Assembly (NCBI GenBank): GCA_964392265.1
Contig: CAYMOS010000002.1
Coordinates: forward strand, 62,001 to 126,000
Reading direction: 5' to 3'
Source: CALMAK01 sp964392265
GTDB taxonomy: Bacteria; Patescibacteriota; Saccharimonadia; Saccharimonadales; Saccharimonadaceae
Length of the DNA: 64,000 bases
Shown piece after piece: positions 44,789-55,063 of this stretch (the stretch's first letter is position 1; each line of letters starts with the position of its first letter). The translations under genes and the position numbers were made by a program. Under the pieces are notes generated by a model. That model saw only the letters and a list, made by a program, of their open reading frames with translations. It did not search any database and was not told the origin of the DNA.

Positions 44789-45634
44789 GTGGCTGAGCAC
44801 ATACGGCATAACTTGGTAGAAGAGTCAGGTCGCCGGTTCCAGCCCTACGTTCCTCCTGTCAAGCCTCCCGAGCCGATGAGGTATATGCCTGATATCACTA
44901 CTTCTGACTACTCGCGCCCCAGTAAGCCAGAGCGTGACAAGTATGACAGTAAGATTGATTTTATTTTCTGTGAACACGCGCTGAGTCATATGGATCGTGT
45001 GTGGGAATACACCCGTGGTCTCGAACCCGATATCGTTGCGATTGAGTCGCCACACAGAACGGCCGAGCAAAAAGTAGAAGAAGCGGCGGCGATTAATAGA
45101 ATTATTGCTACGGACGCGCCTGCTCCTATAATTGCCGATGGCTTTGAAAGCTTAAGTTTTCAGGGTCAGCAAATCTGCCAAGCGTTTCACGGCAGTAAAG
45201 TTCGTGTTCAGTTTATTGACGTAGATAAAGACTCTTCTGATAGTCAGTTGTATGTAGAGCCTGCTCTGAAGAAGATAAGAGAACGCCCTTGGGAAAACGC
45301 AACGACGAGCAACCCTGAAAAAGAATATGACGCTTTTCTTGAGCAGTTCGCCACATCGGTGATATATCGTGAGGATGTAGTGATAGATCAAATCAAACAA
45401 ATCGCACACGACAACCCAGGCAAGCGTATAGCGATTGTGGTGGGTGGGTCACATATACCTTTGTATGCTCGTCTTGCGAGCCTCATTCCTACCTCAAAGA
45501 CGTTTATCCCAATACCCAGGGAAACGCCATGGAGAGGTGCCGAGAAATATCGCTATGGACCAGAACATCGAGATATTTTTAGACGACGTTACCAAATCGT
45601 TGCGCGTCAAGCGCTGCAGGAGTCGGTAGAGTAG
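44789..45634 (+). CDS. hypothetical protein, possibly TraB/PrgY-like
   Basis: A 281-aa soluble protein. FCEHALSHMDRVWEY...PDIVAIESPHR near residues 60-90 and VVGGSHIPLYARL near 222 recall the paired His motifs and conserved Glu/Arg of the TraB/PrgY/ChaN superfamily, but the match is by eye and weak. GTG start; the purine-rich GGTGGGG upstream could serve as RBS. Probably co-transcribed with 44579-44776. Confidence 0.55.
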   Translation: MAEHIRHNLVEESGRRFQPYVPPVKPPEPMRYMPDITTSDYSRPSKPERDKYDSKIDFIFCEHALSHMDRVWEYTRGLEPDIVAIESPHRTAEQKVEEAAAINRIIATDAPAPIIADGFESLSFQGQQICQAFHGSKVRVQFIDVDKDSSDSQLYVEPALKKIRERPWENATTSNPEKEYDAFLEQFATSVIYREDVVIDQIKQIAHDNPGKRIAIVVGGSHIPLYARLASLIPTSKTFIPIPRETPWRGAEKYRYGPEHRDIFRRRYQIVARQALQESVE

Positions 45635-45667
45635 TAAGAACGTCCTCTTATTCGCTATACTAAATAG

Positions 45668-46048
45668 ATGCAGTTAACTGATCGGCAATTTGACGCCCTG
45701 ATTACTCGGGCAATGGATGAACTACCTCAAGAATATATCAAGGGGCTGAAGAACGTCGCTATTGTCATGGCGGATGATCCGACAGACGAGCAGCGCCAGA
45801 AGATGCACCTGGACCATAGCTTGTTATTGGGGTTGTATGAGGGCGTCCCGTTGACCCAGCGAGGCAATGGCTGGAGTGGTATGCTGCCCGATAAAATTAC
45901 GTTGTTCAAGAACCAGATTTTGGCGACGGTTCATGATGATGCTAGTCTGTTTGAACAGATCAAACGGACGCTGTGGCATGAGATTGCGCATTATTACGGC
46001 CTTGATCATGATCGGATCGACGAGCTGCAGTCGCAAAGCATGTCATAG
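45668..46048 (+). CDS. minimal zincin-like metallopeptidase (DUF1025 type)
   Basis: A 126-aa protein with a C-terminal WHEIAHYYGLDHDRIDEL, the extended HExxHxxGxxH zinc site of the small DUF1025 metallopeptidase family. The N-terminal half (DELPQEYIKGLKNVAIVMAD) also matches that family. TATACT (45656-45661) lies 6 nt before the ATG: leaderless. Substrate unknown. Confidence 0.85.
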   Translation: MQLTDRQFDALITRAMDELPQEYIKGLKNVAIVMADDPTDEQRQKMHLDHSLLLGLYEGVPLTQRGNGWSGMLPDKITLFKNQILATVHDDASLFEQIKRTLWHEIAHYYGLDHDRIDELQSQSMS

Positions 46049-46144
46049 ACATTGATTTTTCGGCCAGAACAGAGTACAGTGGTGGTAAATCAGTTTATCG
46101 CCCAGATGGAGTGGAGTCCTGGCGGGCAGGTGAGGATACGTGTA

Positions 46145-49100
46145 ATGAGCCTGAAATTATCTATCAACCCACCCCAGTTCCAAAAGCGACTGGTGGTATT
46201 TATCGCAATCTTCGCGTTACTGCTGTAGCCGATGTATGCATTGATGGCGAGCCAGAGCGCTAGCGCAGCGGGAGACATCGTAGTCCGACCATCTAGTATG
46301 AGTGGCTGGAATCAAAACGGACGTAATATTAGTTTCACTGATGCACAGGCCAAGATTGGCAATGGTAGTGTACGCTTCTCCACAAAGGGTGAGACACAAA
46401 CGACTGGCGGCCAAAAGCATGTGCGAACAAATGCTTTTGCCAATACGAAGTTAACCGACATTACCGAGTTGAGCTATTCATCGTTTGTCGAAGAGCGAAC
46501 AGGTCTGACAGTTGCTCCGCTAATTCGCATGGACGTAAGGTTGTTGAACACTAATACGCAGCTAGTATGGGAGCCAATTTATGGGGCTGGTATTACGCAG
46601 GGGGCCTGGCAGGATTATAATCCTCTCACTCAAGGGAAATGGAATGTTACGACGGCCACGGGTGCAGGAACGATCTTCCCTAATAAAGAGACCTGGGTCT
46701 CATGGAGTGCAATTATTGCCGCTGACCCTAGTGCGTATATTCGCTCTGTCAGTACTGGTAGTGTATCCCTCAGCGCCGGACAGAACAATAACACACAAGC
46801 TCCATGGACTGGTTTTGTTGGATATGTCGACAATTTCAAATTCAATGGTACTAGCTATGATCTCGAGCCAAATGTCGTTGCGCCAGCCGCCCCAACAATC
46901 ACCTCTCCAGCAGAAGCCGCAGACGTTACAACCTTGAATGGTGAAGTGACAGTTGAATGGAATACGGTTACCGGTGCAGAAAGCTACTTGGTTTCTATCG
47001 ATGGTGGCGCACCGTCTCCCGTCATTGGTGGTGGCACTGAGTTTACAACCGTTCTTGCCGCGGGTCCTCATACCGTGACAGTCCAATCTGTTGGATCATC
47101 TAATCTTCTTGGCGGCACTAGTCAGCTCCGTCACTTTAGCATCGTTATTCCACAATCACCGACTAATCTGAATGTTAAAGAAACAGTTTCTGGTAACAGC
47201 GTCGTACACCTTGGTTATACGAATAAAGACAAGCTGACTGCTAGCTGGACTGCTCCAGTAAACGGTGCGGATTCGTATATTTATACCTATTGGAACGATG
47301 TGACAACGTCACCGTATACGGCCGCTAGTCCCTGGACAAGCCCGACTTCAGCCACGTCTTACCCGGGTACGGTGAATCAGGGTGAGGGTGTGCATCACTG
47401 GGCTGTACGCTCTGTCAAGAACGGTGTAGCGTCCGACCTCAGTACCACTTATACATATACGTATGATAAAACTCGTCCAGAAGTAGCACTTGTGTCGCCT
47501 GCGGACGGGGCACAGAACCCTGCTAATTATGTCGTGAAGGCAACCGATAACTTTGCCTTAAAGACGGTGACGGGTCACATTTACAATGCCGACAACACTG
47601 TTTTTGTGAAGAATTGCTCAAAAACGGCAACGCCTGCTGAAACGAATGAATATCTTCTTGACTGTGCGACAGCAGGTCTTGGTGACGGTACCTACACGAT
47701 TCGTTACAACGCGCTAGACATGGCAGGCAACCTATCAGCCACAAAGACCAGCAAGTTTATTATCGACCATACCGCTCCAACAGCGACACTTTCTTACTCA
47801 CCAAATGGTCCAGCCTGGACAAAGAATAGCGTCACCGTTACGCTGACGGCCAGTGAGCCGATCAAGCAGTCTGCATTACCGGGAACATGGTTAAAGGTGA
47901 GCGATACTGTATACAAAAAAGTATACCCAGTAAATGCTGTCCAGAATGTTACTCTCGAAGATCTTGCGGGTAACACAGGCAGTGTGACTGTTGCTATCGA
48001 TTGGATCGACAAGGTCGCACCAACGGCAGCTATTAATGCCCCCGCGCTGACAAATAGTAGCAACCCACATATCGAGGGTATTGCATCTGATACGCTTAGC
48101 GGTGTTAATTCGCACTGGTTCGAGATTAAGGCTCCAAACGGCACATTCTATTATGTATATGGCACCAATAACTTCGATTTATCTGAGGCTAAGGATAACA
48201 CCGTTGATAAAAACCCGATCGTTATCACAGAAGGTGCATACCAGATCCGATATGTTGTGACCGATAAGGCTGGTAATCGTAGTGACGATCCGAACTATAC
48301 TCACTCAACATTGCATACCATGACGATTGATATGACGGCTCCAACGGTAGCGATTGACTCAATTGCTGACAGTACTAACACCGCACCAATCATCTCTGGT
48401 GTTACAAGTGAGAAGGGTGGAAACGTCAAAATCTCCCTTAATGGTACAGAAGTTGCGGTGGTGACGAGCGATGTAGATGGTAATTGGTCATGGACGGTTT
48501 CACCGGAACTTGCAGTGGGTGACTATACGGCTGGTGCGATTGCGGTTGACGGGGCTGGCAATGAATCAAGCGTCGCAACGACTGATTTTGCCATCCTAGC
48601 TCAGCCAACTGGTCCGACGGGCCCAACTAATCCAACTAATCCTGGTAACCCCGGTGGTCCAACGTCTGAACAGCCTGATCCGGATGCCGAAACACCTACT
48701 CAGACAGAAAATGATGAAGATGATACGACGCCGACGATTGCCTTCTTGCCACAAACTATCAGCGGTGCAAACCCTGGTGCCGCCGGTACGGGTGTGCTGC
48801 CTATTGGCGACGGAAATCAAAGTGTTGGTGATGTCGCAGGTGCGACAGCTGATGCAGAGGCTGGCAAGACTGACATTCTAGGAACTGAAGATACCAAGGC
48901 TGGTTGGTCACTGATCAACGCCGTCATGGCTGGCCTAGTGGTACTGCTTGGTGTGGTAGCTCTGGCTGGGATCCGCCGCAATAGTGAGGGTAACCATACG
49001 GGTACTCGTGTATTGACGGTTATTCCTGCGGCAGCGGCGGCTATTGTGTTCTTCGTTGTCGAAACAGTTTCCGCACCAATGACATGGGTGAATGTGTGGA

Positions 49101-49174
49101 CATGGCTATTTGCTGCTATCTTGGTGGTGCAGATTATCCTGCTATCAGTTGCAAAACCGACGTCAGACAGTTAA
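46145..49174 (+). CDS. large Ig-like surface protein, interrupted by an in-frame TAG in the signal peptide
   Basis: Reading from ATG 46145 (AGGTGAGGA about 8 nt upstream): basic start, then hydrophobic LVVFIAIFALLL, then TAG (46226-46228, codon 28), then PMYALMASQSASAAG, an evident end of a signal peptide, and an uninterrupted 980-aa frame from ATG 46232. The rest holds several bacterial Ig-like repeats (TAPTVAIDS..., GNWSWTV...AVDGAGN), a Gly/Pro/Thr-rich linker (TGPTGPTNPTNPG), and three C-terminal TM segments. It lacks a clean LPxTG. Without suppression the exported product would not be made from 46145; initiation at 46232 would lose most of the signal. Confidence 0.75.
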
Positions 49175-49191
49175 TGCGTGCATTATTCATC

Positions 49192-49225
49192 AAAGGAACC
49201 TCCCTCGAAGGGAGGTTCCTTTTTT
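49192..49225 (+). terminator. intrinsic terminator
   Basis: Stem AAAGGAACCTCCC/GGGAGGTTCCTTT with loop TCGAA and a T-run. Confidence 0.93.
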
Positions 49226-49252
49226 GTATATGAAATGATAGACTAGTGGCAA

Positions 49253-50152
49253 ATGAGAAAAAAACAAACACAGTTTTGGCATCGCCGTCTAAAAAGGATG
49301 GGACGCAAGGTCCATCTGTTCTTGGTGCCGCACAAACAGAATCACTATCGTCCGCACTTGATACGACGATACGGGTTGTTAGCGCTTGTTGCGCTCGTGG
49401 TTGGTTTGCAATTTGGCTATAATTATACACAGACGGGCTCTGTCATGGGAAAGGTGACGGTTATTACACCGGCAGGACTCCTGGCCAGTACGAATGATCA
49501 ACGACTAGCGCATCATCTTACTGCATTGCGTCTCGATCCACAATTAAATGAAGCTGCTGCAGCCAAGGCACGTGATATGCTGCAAAAAGGTTATTGGGCA
49601 CATTCGGCGCCGGATGGAACTGAACCATGGGTGTGGGTAGAACAAGCCGGCTATAGCTATAGCAAAGCGGGCGAGAACCTAGCAAAGAATTTTGCTTCAG
49701 CTGATTCGGTTGTCTCGGCATGGATGGATTCGTCTTCGCATCGCGACAATGTCCTGGGGGCGGCGTATCAAGATGTTGGTTTTGCGACAGCAACTGGTCA
49801 ACTGAATGGTGAACCTACGACGGTGACAGTGGCATTCTATGCTGTCAGACAGCAGTCTTTGGTGGCTGGGTTTACGACACCGGTCGCTGCAAGTAAGGCG
49901 GCCGTAGATGCTCCTCTGACGCCCGCCGCACGTATTGGTATAGGACTTCAATCACTGACACCAGCGGCAATCACAAGCCTCGCCCTGTTGTTCGTTGCCG
50001 TTACTGTGGCAATTACGGCACAGTTTTATCGCAAGCAACTGCCACGCAAGCGTCAGGCAAGCTGGTATAAACATCACGGCACAGTTAAGGCAACTGGGTT
50101 GCTATCGATCGCAGCATTTATCATTCTCTTGTATGGTGGCGGACAGTTATAG
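49253..50152 (+). CDS. CAP (SCP/PR-1) domain membrane protein
   Basis: A 299-aa protein. A basic N-terminus, TM near residues 43-60, an extracytoplasmic CAP domain (about 80-205) with HLTALRLDPQLNEAAAAKARDM, GYWAHSAPDG, GENLAK and SSSHRDNVLG, then two more TMs near 240-258 and 280-297. CAP domains bind lipids or act at surfaces; a host-contact role is plausible for an epibiont. TAGACT is 8 nt before ATG, so the leader is very short or absent. Confidence 0.88.
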   Translation: MRKKQTQFWHRRLKRMGRKVHLFLVPHKQNHYRPHLIRRYGLLALVALVVGLQFGYNYTQTGSVMGKVTVITPAGLLASTNDQRLAHHLTALRLDPQLNEAAAAKARDMLQKGYWAHSAPDGTEPWVWVEQAGYSYSKAGENLAKNFASADSVVSAWMDSSSHRDNVLGAAYQDVGFATATGQLNGEPTTVTVAFYAVRQQSLVAGFTTPVAASKAAVDAPLTPAARIGIGLQSLTPAAITSLALLFVAVTVAITAQFYRKQLPRKRQASWYKHHGTVKATGLLSIAAFIILLYGGGQL

Positions 50153-50183
50153 TCTTCTTCTGGGGTAGTGGTACAATGGTTGT

Positions 50184-51011
50184 ATGAGTATTACCAAAGC
50201 AATTATTCCAGTAGCAGGATGGGGCACTCGTATGCTGCCCATCACGAAGGCGATCGAGAAATGTATGTTACCGATCGGCACCAGGCCGGTGATTGATTAT
50301 GTCGTACAAGATGTTATGAAGGCTGGCATTCAAGATATTTACTTTATTGTCGGTGAGCAAAGTTCACAGTTGCAGAGTTATTACCGAACTAATATTTTAC
50401 TCAATGATTACCTGAAACGGAACCATAAAGAGGACAAACTGCCCCTCGTGGCTCCTCTCAAGGGAGTGTCAATTCACTTTATCACGCAGCCCAGTACTGG
50501 TGGCTACGGCACGAGTATTCCCGTTGGACTGGCAAGTGAGTTTATTGATCAGGATGAGTCGGCAGTGGTGATTATGGGTGACCAGTTCTTTCATAGAGGA
50601 GACGACGGATCAAATACGGCGGATCTGATTGAGCTTGTTCAGTCACGCGGCCTGAGTGCTGGATTGTTTGGAAATCCTCTTCCGGAAGCACTGATTCCAA
50701 AATTTGGCATCATCGAAAAGGATAGCGAAGATAATTTTGTGCGTATTGTTGAAAAACCAACGATTGAAGAAGCGCCTAGTAATTTAAACAACTCTAGTTT
50801 TTATATCTTTGATAAAGAAATTTTTGAACTAGCCCGGACATTACCTGCCAACCCGGCGCGGGGTGAATACGAAGTGACTGATGCTATCAATGCCTATGTA
50901 GCAAGTGGTAAGAAAATCGCGGTCGGTACGGTCAAGGGTGACTACATGGAATGCGGCAGTGTCGACGGTTGGCTGCATGCCAATAACGTTGTGCTAGGTA
51001 GTAGTAAATAA
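50184..51011 (+). CDS. galU: UTP-glucose-1-phosphate uridylyltransferase
   Basis: A 275-aa nucleotidyltransferase making UDP-glucose. Signature AGWGTRMLPITKAIEKCMLPIGTRPVI at the N-terminus (usually AGLGTR; Trp is a variant), MGDQFF near 131 and FVRIVEKP near 190. TACAAT (50172-50177) is 6 nt before ATG: leaderless. Placed among surface-protein and glycosyltransferase genes. Confidence 0.92.
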   Translation: MSITKAIIPVAGWGTRMLPITKAIEKCMLPIGTRPVIDYVVQDVMKAGIQDIYFIVGEQSSQLQSYYRTNILLNDYLKRNHKEDKLPLVAPLKGVSIHFITQPSTGGYGTSIPVGLASEFIDQDESAVVIMGDQFFHRGDDGSNTADLIELVQSRGLSAGLFGNPLPEALIPKFGIIEKDSEDNFVRIVEKPTIEEAPSNLNNSSFYIFDKEIFELARTLPANPARGEYEVTDAINAYVASGKKIAVGTVKGDYMECGSVDGWLHANNVVLGSSK

Positions 51012-51097
51012 TACTACAATTGGTCTTGTGTTATCGAAAATGCTTGTGGTACGATAGGCGTATATAGCTGTAGGTAAAAATAAAAAGGAATATTACA

Positions 51098-54000
51098 ATG
51101 CGCGAAACACCTCCTAATGCATCAGCCAGCAACGAGAGCCCTGATGAACTCTATACCACTTATAATCCGTACGACGCACGTGACGAGCAAGGAAACTTTG
51201 ACTCGCAGAGAGCTCGACAAATTTTGACCGAGAACGGTGTTTCGTATAAAGAGGCGCTGGAGACACCAAATACACTTTTGCAAAATAAACTTGATCAGTT
51301 GGTACCACCAGCTGAAACTGTTGAAGATGAATCTGCTCGTACCTACAGCATCGCAGACGCATTGGATGAAAACGGAAACTTTGATTCAGCCAAGGCACGC
51401 CAAGTATTGGTTGAGCATGGTGTATTGACCTATCAAGAGGCCCTACAGACAGAAAATTCACTCCTTAAGAGTAAGTTTGAAGCTCCAGCCAGCCCCGAGA
51501 CACAGGATGCCGATCCTCAGACGCGTGTTATTGAGGCGGTTGTTGAACAAGGAGAAGACACAGAACGACGAGTTCGTGATCTTGAAGGCCGAGTGGATGC
51601 CCTTTCGGAAGAAGTAGAGCGATTAAAGGCAGAGCTCGCCCAGCGTACCGAACAGACCGAAGTGAGTAGTGTGGCCGAAGCACCAGATAATACCCCTGCT
51701 GAACAAGAGGTTACATCAAGTGAGGCTGCACCAGAAGTAACCGAAGCTGTCGCTGGTCAAACACCTTCGGATAACGAGGCAAGTCCTAGTGATAGTACTG
51801 CGGTCGAAGAAGCTACCCCAAATGAAGAGAAAGAATTAGCGCCTAACCAACCACGTCTTGTCCGTAAGGAAACGAACGGTCCAACCGAGCGCTTTGTGAA
51901 GTATGCTGATGGTACCTCTGCTTGGGTTCCTGTCGGGCCAAGAGTAAGTGAAGCGGTAGCTGGCCAGGAGGCTGCGCCAATTGACGTCGTCGAGCAGGCT
52001 GCTGCAGCACAGCCCGAAGCTGAACAATCCGCTGAAGCTTCTGCTGAGGAGCCAAAGCAAGAGACGGAAGCTCAGCAGATTGCCAAAGCATATGATTTGA
52101 CCGATCCTGTACAGATGGGTCAGTACCGCTTTGCGCTTGAGGCTGCTGGTATCTCAACGGTTGGAAAAGACGCACGTGAGTTACAGAAACTAGCCGAAGG
52201 CATCCAGGAAGAGCCAGAGACCGCTGAAGAAGCGACTGAAACAGAAGAAGACCCGGAGGTTGCTGCTCGTGACAAGCGACTTTCTGAAATTGCAAAGGGT
52301 TATGATCTTAGTGATCCTGCTCAGATGGCAGAATATCGCCGTGAAGTGATTGATGATGGTACCTATTCGATTGATGATCTTGACGATGATGCTCTGCGCG
52401 CAATTGTCGAAAAGAACGTCAAGACTCCTCAATCAGAAACTGAGACACCTGCACCTACAGAAGAAGGAAGTACTGATGACGCAACTGAAGCGGGTGCTGC
52501 AGAAACTGAACTACCGTCACTTGAAGAACTTAACGAGCGTGCTAAAAAGGCCGCCGCTGAACTTAATCAACTACGCCTTGAAAGCCTGAAAGAGCAAGTT
52601 GAGAACATGCGTGCAGAGTCCGACAGGCTACGCGCCAGTGGTGATGAAGAGGGCGCTGATGCCTTAGATAATAAGATAGTGTCTTACAACGTCGAGATTA
52701 GCGCATTAGAAGAGGCAGTGGCCGAGAGTGAGACCCCTAGTCTGGCCGATCTTAACGAGCGTGCTAAAAAAGTGTTGGGTGAATTCGAGAGTCTGAATCA
52801 GAAGGCTTTAGACGATTTGGATGGTGAAATTAAGAACCTGCAGGCGCAAGAAGAACAGCTGCGTGCCGAAGGTAAGGATGCCGAGGCGGATGAGATTGCC
52901 AACCGAATCGTTGCACTGAATCTTCAGGCTGAAGCCTTGCGTGACAAGACAGAAGCTGAGGCTGATGTCAATGAGGGTGAAAAACCTATTAACCCAGGCT
53001 TAGATCAACTGCCGGCCCGTCAAGAAGGTGAATCTGATGAGAAGAATCGAGCGACACCAGGTACTCGTAATTGGTTCTTGAGGGCTGGGGCGATGCTAGG
53101 ATTAAGTCAGGCGTACCTTGGCAGCGCGAAGGCTGAAGCGGCTGATGTCATGTTCGGTCAATATCAGGAGGCGATAGCAACAAAAGAGCCGCGTCTCGAG
53201 AGGTTCGAGGCGTCATCACGCGCAGAACTTGGTGAGGACGCCTCCGACAGGGATGTTGCTCGGTTGGTGAAGAGGAAAGAAAAAGCCTACCAAAAGAGCA
53301 TTGGCAACACGGGCTGGAATCACTTAAAGAACCTTGCAAAAGAGGTTCGACGCAAGGTGAATCGTGATGATTTTGAAACAGATGAGCAATATGCTGACGC
53401 CAAACGGCACAAGCGCAAGGTAATTCTTGGCGCAGTAGCTTTGTCTACTCCTGTCGTCCTACTCACTACGTATGCTGCAATGCGCATTACGGGGACGATA
53501 GAGCATATGTCTGCAGGAGGCGCACCAGCGGGTGCTGGACCGGAGCACCCACGGGAAACACAACTTGACGAACTACCATCTGATCCTAAAGCATCACCCG
53601 TCGATCAAAATATTGATACGCTGGATCCGCGTCACCCCCACTCAACAGACGGCAATCAAGCTGAAGGTCCGGGTCATGACGGACATCAACAGAATAATGG
53701 CGAAGCAGAGCTAAAAATGGTCGTTCCTGGTGAGTACACTGCCGACGACATTAACGTCAATTATACGGAATATCTCGAAAAAGATAAGGTATCGCAATGG
53801 GCAATGGGCGTAAAGATGGATATGACTTCAACCGAAACAGCAATGGATGATATGTGGAATCTTGGTGAAGCCGATCCTGCCCACGCAGCACAGATGAGTG
53901 TCGGATTCCTGAGCGACGAGCAGATCAAAGAGCTTGGCCTGGGAGGTAAGACGCCACAGCAAATTGAACAAGCCCTGCACGACGATGCGACCCGTGCCGC

Positions 54001-55057
54001 AGCCCTCAATATGATTGCAGAATCATTAGAAGGTGGTGCAGCCAAGGTGGAGATTGTTGATAATGTTCATGGTGACTTTTATAACTGGGGAGCGCGTCCG
54101 GTTGATAGCCATGGCCACACGATTAGTATGGAAAGCGCACGCGAGCATGGCCTGAAGGATACAGAACTTGTTCAGTCTGAAAAGCACTTGAATGGTGTGT
54201 CACTACTCCGTGTTACTGATGAAGACGGTAAAGTGTCTTACTTTAATTGCGAGTGTAAGAATTTCTTGACAGAAAAGCCCCATCCAGATGTGCCGGTTGA
54301 TAAGGAGCCAGAGCAGCCTCCGCATGTACCAACTGAGCCAACAGAGCCGACAACTCCAACAGCCCCAACCGAGCCAACTGAACCTACCACGCCTACACAG
54401 CCCACTGAGCCGACTGAACCCACGCAACCAACGGCTCCAACCGAGCCAACGGAGCCAACGACTCCTACTGAACCAACAGAGCCTACCACGCCTACACAAC
54501 CTACTGAGCCAACTGAACCAACGGAGCCTACTACTATGCCTACCGAACCTACACAACCTACCGAACCGACGACTCCTACGCAACCAACGCCTGCGCCGAA
54601 AAACCCAGAAGACAGTACCCAGAATGATAATAAAAACTACGACGGCAATGGCGATGACAAGTTTGAGGCAAAGCCAGAAGACGCGACAAACGAGTCAGCT
54701 GATGACAAGATTAAGAACGGTGGTCACGACCAAGGTGGGGGTATTTCACAAGAGGAAGCTGATCGTCAGGCGGCAGCCGATCGCAAAGCAGCCGAGCTAC
54801 AGAAACAAGAAGAAGCTCGCCAAGAGGCTGAACGACAGCGTATCGCTGCCGAACAAAAGGCTGAGAGGGAGCGTCTCCAGGCAATTGAAGATCGCAGAGA
54901 GCGCGAAGCTGCTGAGGCAGCTCGTAAAGCCGAAGAGGCACGTCGTGCTGCCGCAGCCGAAGAAGCTCGTAAGGCGGCTGAACGAGCTGCGCGAGAGAAT
55001 AATGCCCCTGATGTGGCCAAAGACGAGCCAGTTAATGACGGTGAAGTAGGAGAATAA
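51098..55057 (+). CDS. giant repeat-rich membrane/surface protein
   Basis: A 1319-aa protein, no known family as a whole. Three kinds of internal duplication are visible: two copies of an ARQ(I/V)L-GV-YKEAL-type unit (about residues 25-68 and 80-125); two of an AK(A/G)YDL(T/S)DP-QM unit (about 327 and 398); and two of an LNERAKK...coiled-coil unit (about 472 and 546). One TM lies near residue 790, dividing a long acidic cytoplasmic part from an exported part. The latter contains a Thr/Pro/Glu repeat of PTEPT/TPTQPTEP type (about 1075-1165) and ends in a TolA-like Ala/Glu/Arg helix. The PT repeats are possible glycosylation targets. Confidence 0.8.
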   Translation: MRETPPNASASNESPDELYTTYNPYDARDEQGNFDSQRARQILTENGVSYKEALETPNTLLQNKLDQLVPPAETVEDESARTYSIADALDENGNFDSAKARQVLVEHGVLTYQEALQTENSLLKSKFEAPASPETQDADPQTRVIEAVVEQGEDTERRVRDLEGRVDALSEEVERLKAELAQRTEQTEVSSVAEAPDNTPAEQEVTSSEAAPEVTEAVAGQTPSDNEASPSDSTAVEEATPNEEKELAPNQPRLVRKETNGPTERFVKYADGTSAWVPVGPRVSEAVAGQEAAPIDVVEQAAAAQPEAEQSAEASAEEPKQETEAQQIAKAYDLTDPVQMGQYRFALEAAGISTVGKDARELQKLAEGIQEEPETAEEATETEEDPEVAARDKRLSEIAKGYDLSDPAQMAEYRREVIDDGTYSIDDLDDDALRAIVEKNVKTPQSETETPAPTEEGSTDDATEAGAAETELPSLEELNERAKKAAAELNQLRLESLKEQVENMRAESDRLRASGDEEGADALDNKIVSYNVEISALEEAVAESETPSLADLNERAKKVLGEFESLNQKALDDLDGEIKNLQAQEEQLRAEGKDAEADEIANRIVALNLQAEALRDKTEAEADVNEGEKPINPGLDQLPARQEGESDEKNRATPGTRNWFLRAGAMLGLSQAYLGSAKAEAADVMFGQYQEAIATKEPRLERFEASSRAELGEDASDRDVARLVKRKEKAYQKSIGNTGWNHLKNLAKEVRRKVNRDDFETDEQYADAKRHKRKVILGAVALSTPVVLLTTYAAMRITGTIEHMSAGGAPAGAGPEHPRETQLDELPSDPKASPVDQNIDTLDPRHPHSTDGNQAEGPGHDGHQQNNGEAELKMVVPGEYTADDINVNYTEYLEKDKVSQWAMGVKMDMTSTETAMDDMWNLGEADPAHAAQMSVGFLSDEQIKELGLGGKTPQQIEQALHDDATRAAALNMIAESLEGGAAKVEIVDNVHGDFYNWGARPVDSHGHTISMESAREHGLKDTELVQSEKHLNGVSLLRVTDEDGKVSYFNCECKNFLTEKPHPDVPVDKEPEQPPHVPTEPTEPTTPTAPTEPTEPTTPTQPTEPTEPTQPTAPTEPTEPTTPTEPTEPTTPTQPTEPTEPTEPTTMPTEPTQPTEPTTPTQPTPAPKNPEDSTQNDNKNYDGNGDDKFEAKPEDATNESADDKIKNGGHDQGGGISQEEADRQAAADRKAAELQKQEEARQEAERQRIAAEQKAERERLQAIEDRREREAAEAARKAEEARRAAAAEEARKAAERAARENNAPDVAKDEPVNDGEVGE

Positions 55058-55063
55058 AATAAA

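Noticed and set aside
54329..54600. Regular short repeats resembling a CRISPR or satellite array
   Set aside because: They are in-frame codons for a Pro/Thr/Glu-rich protein repeat with variable third bases; no spacer structure.
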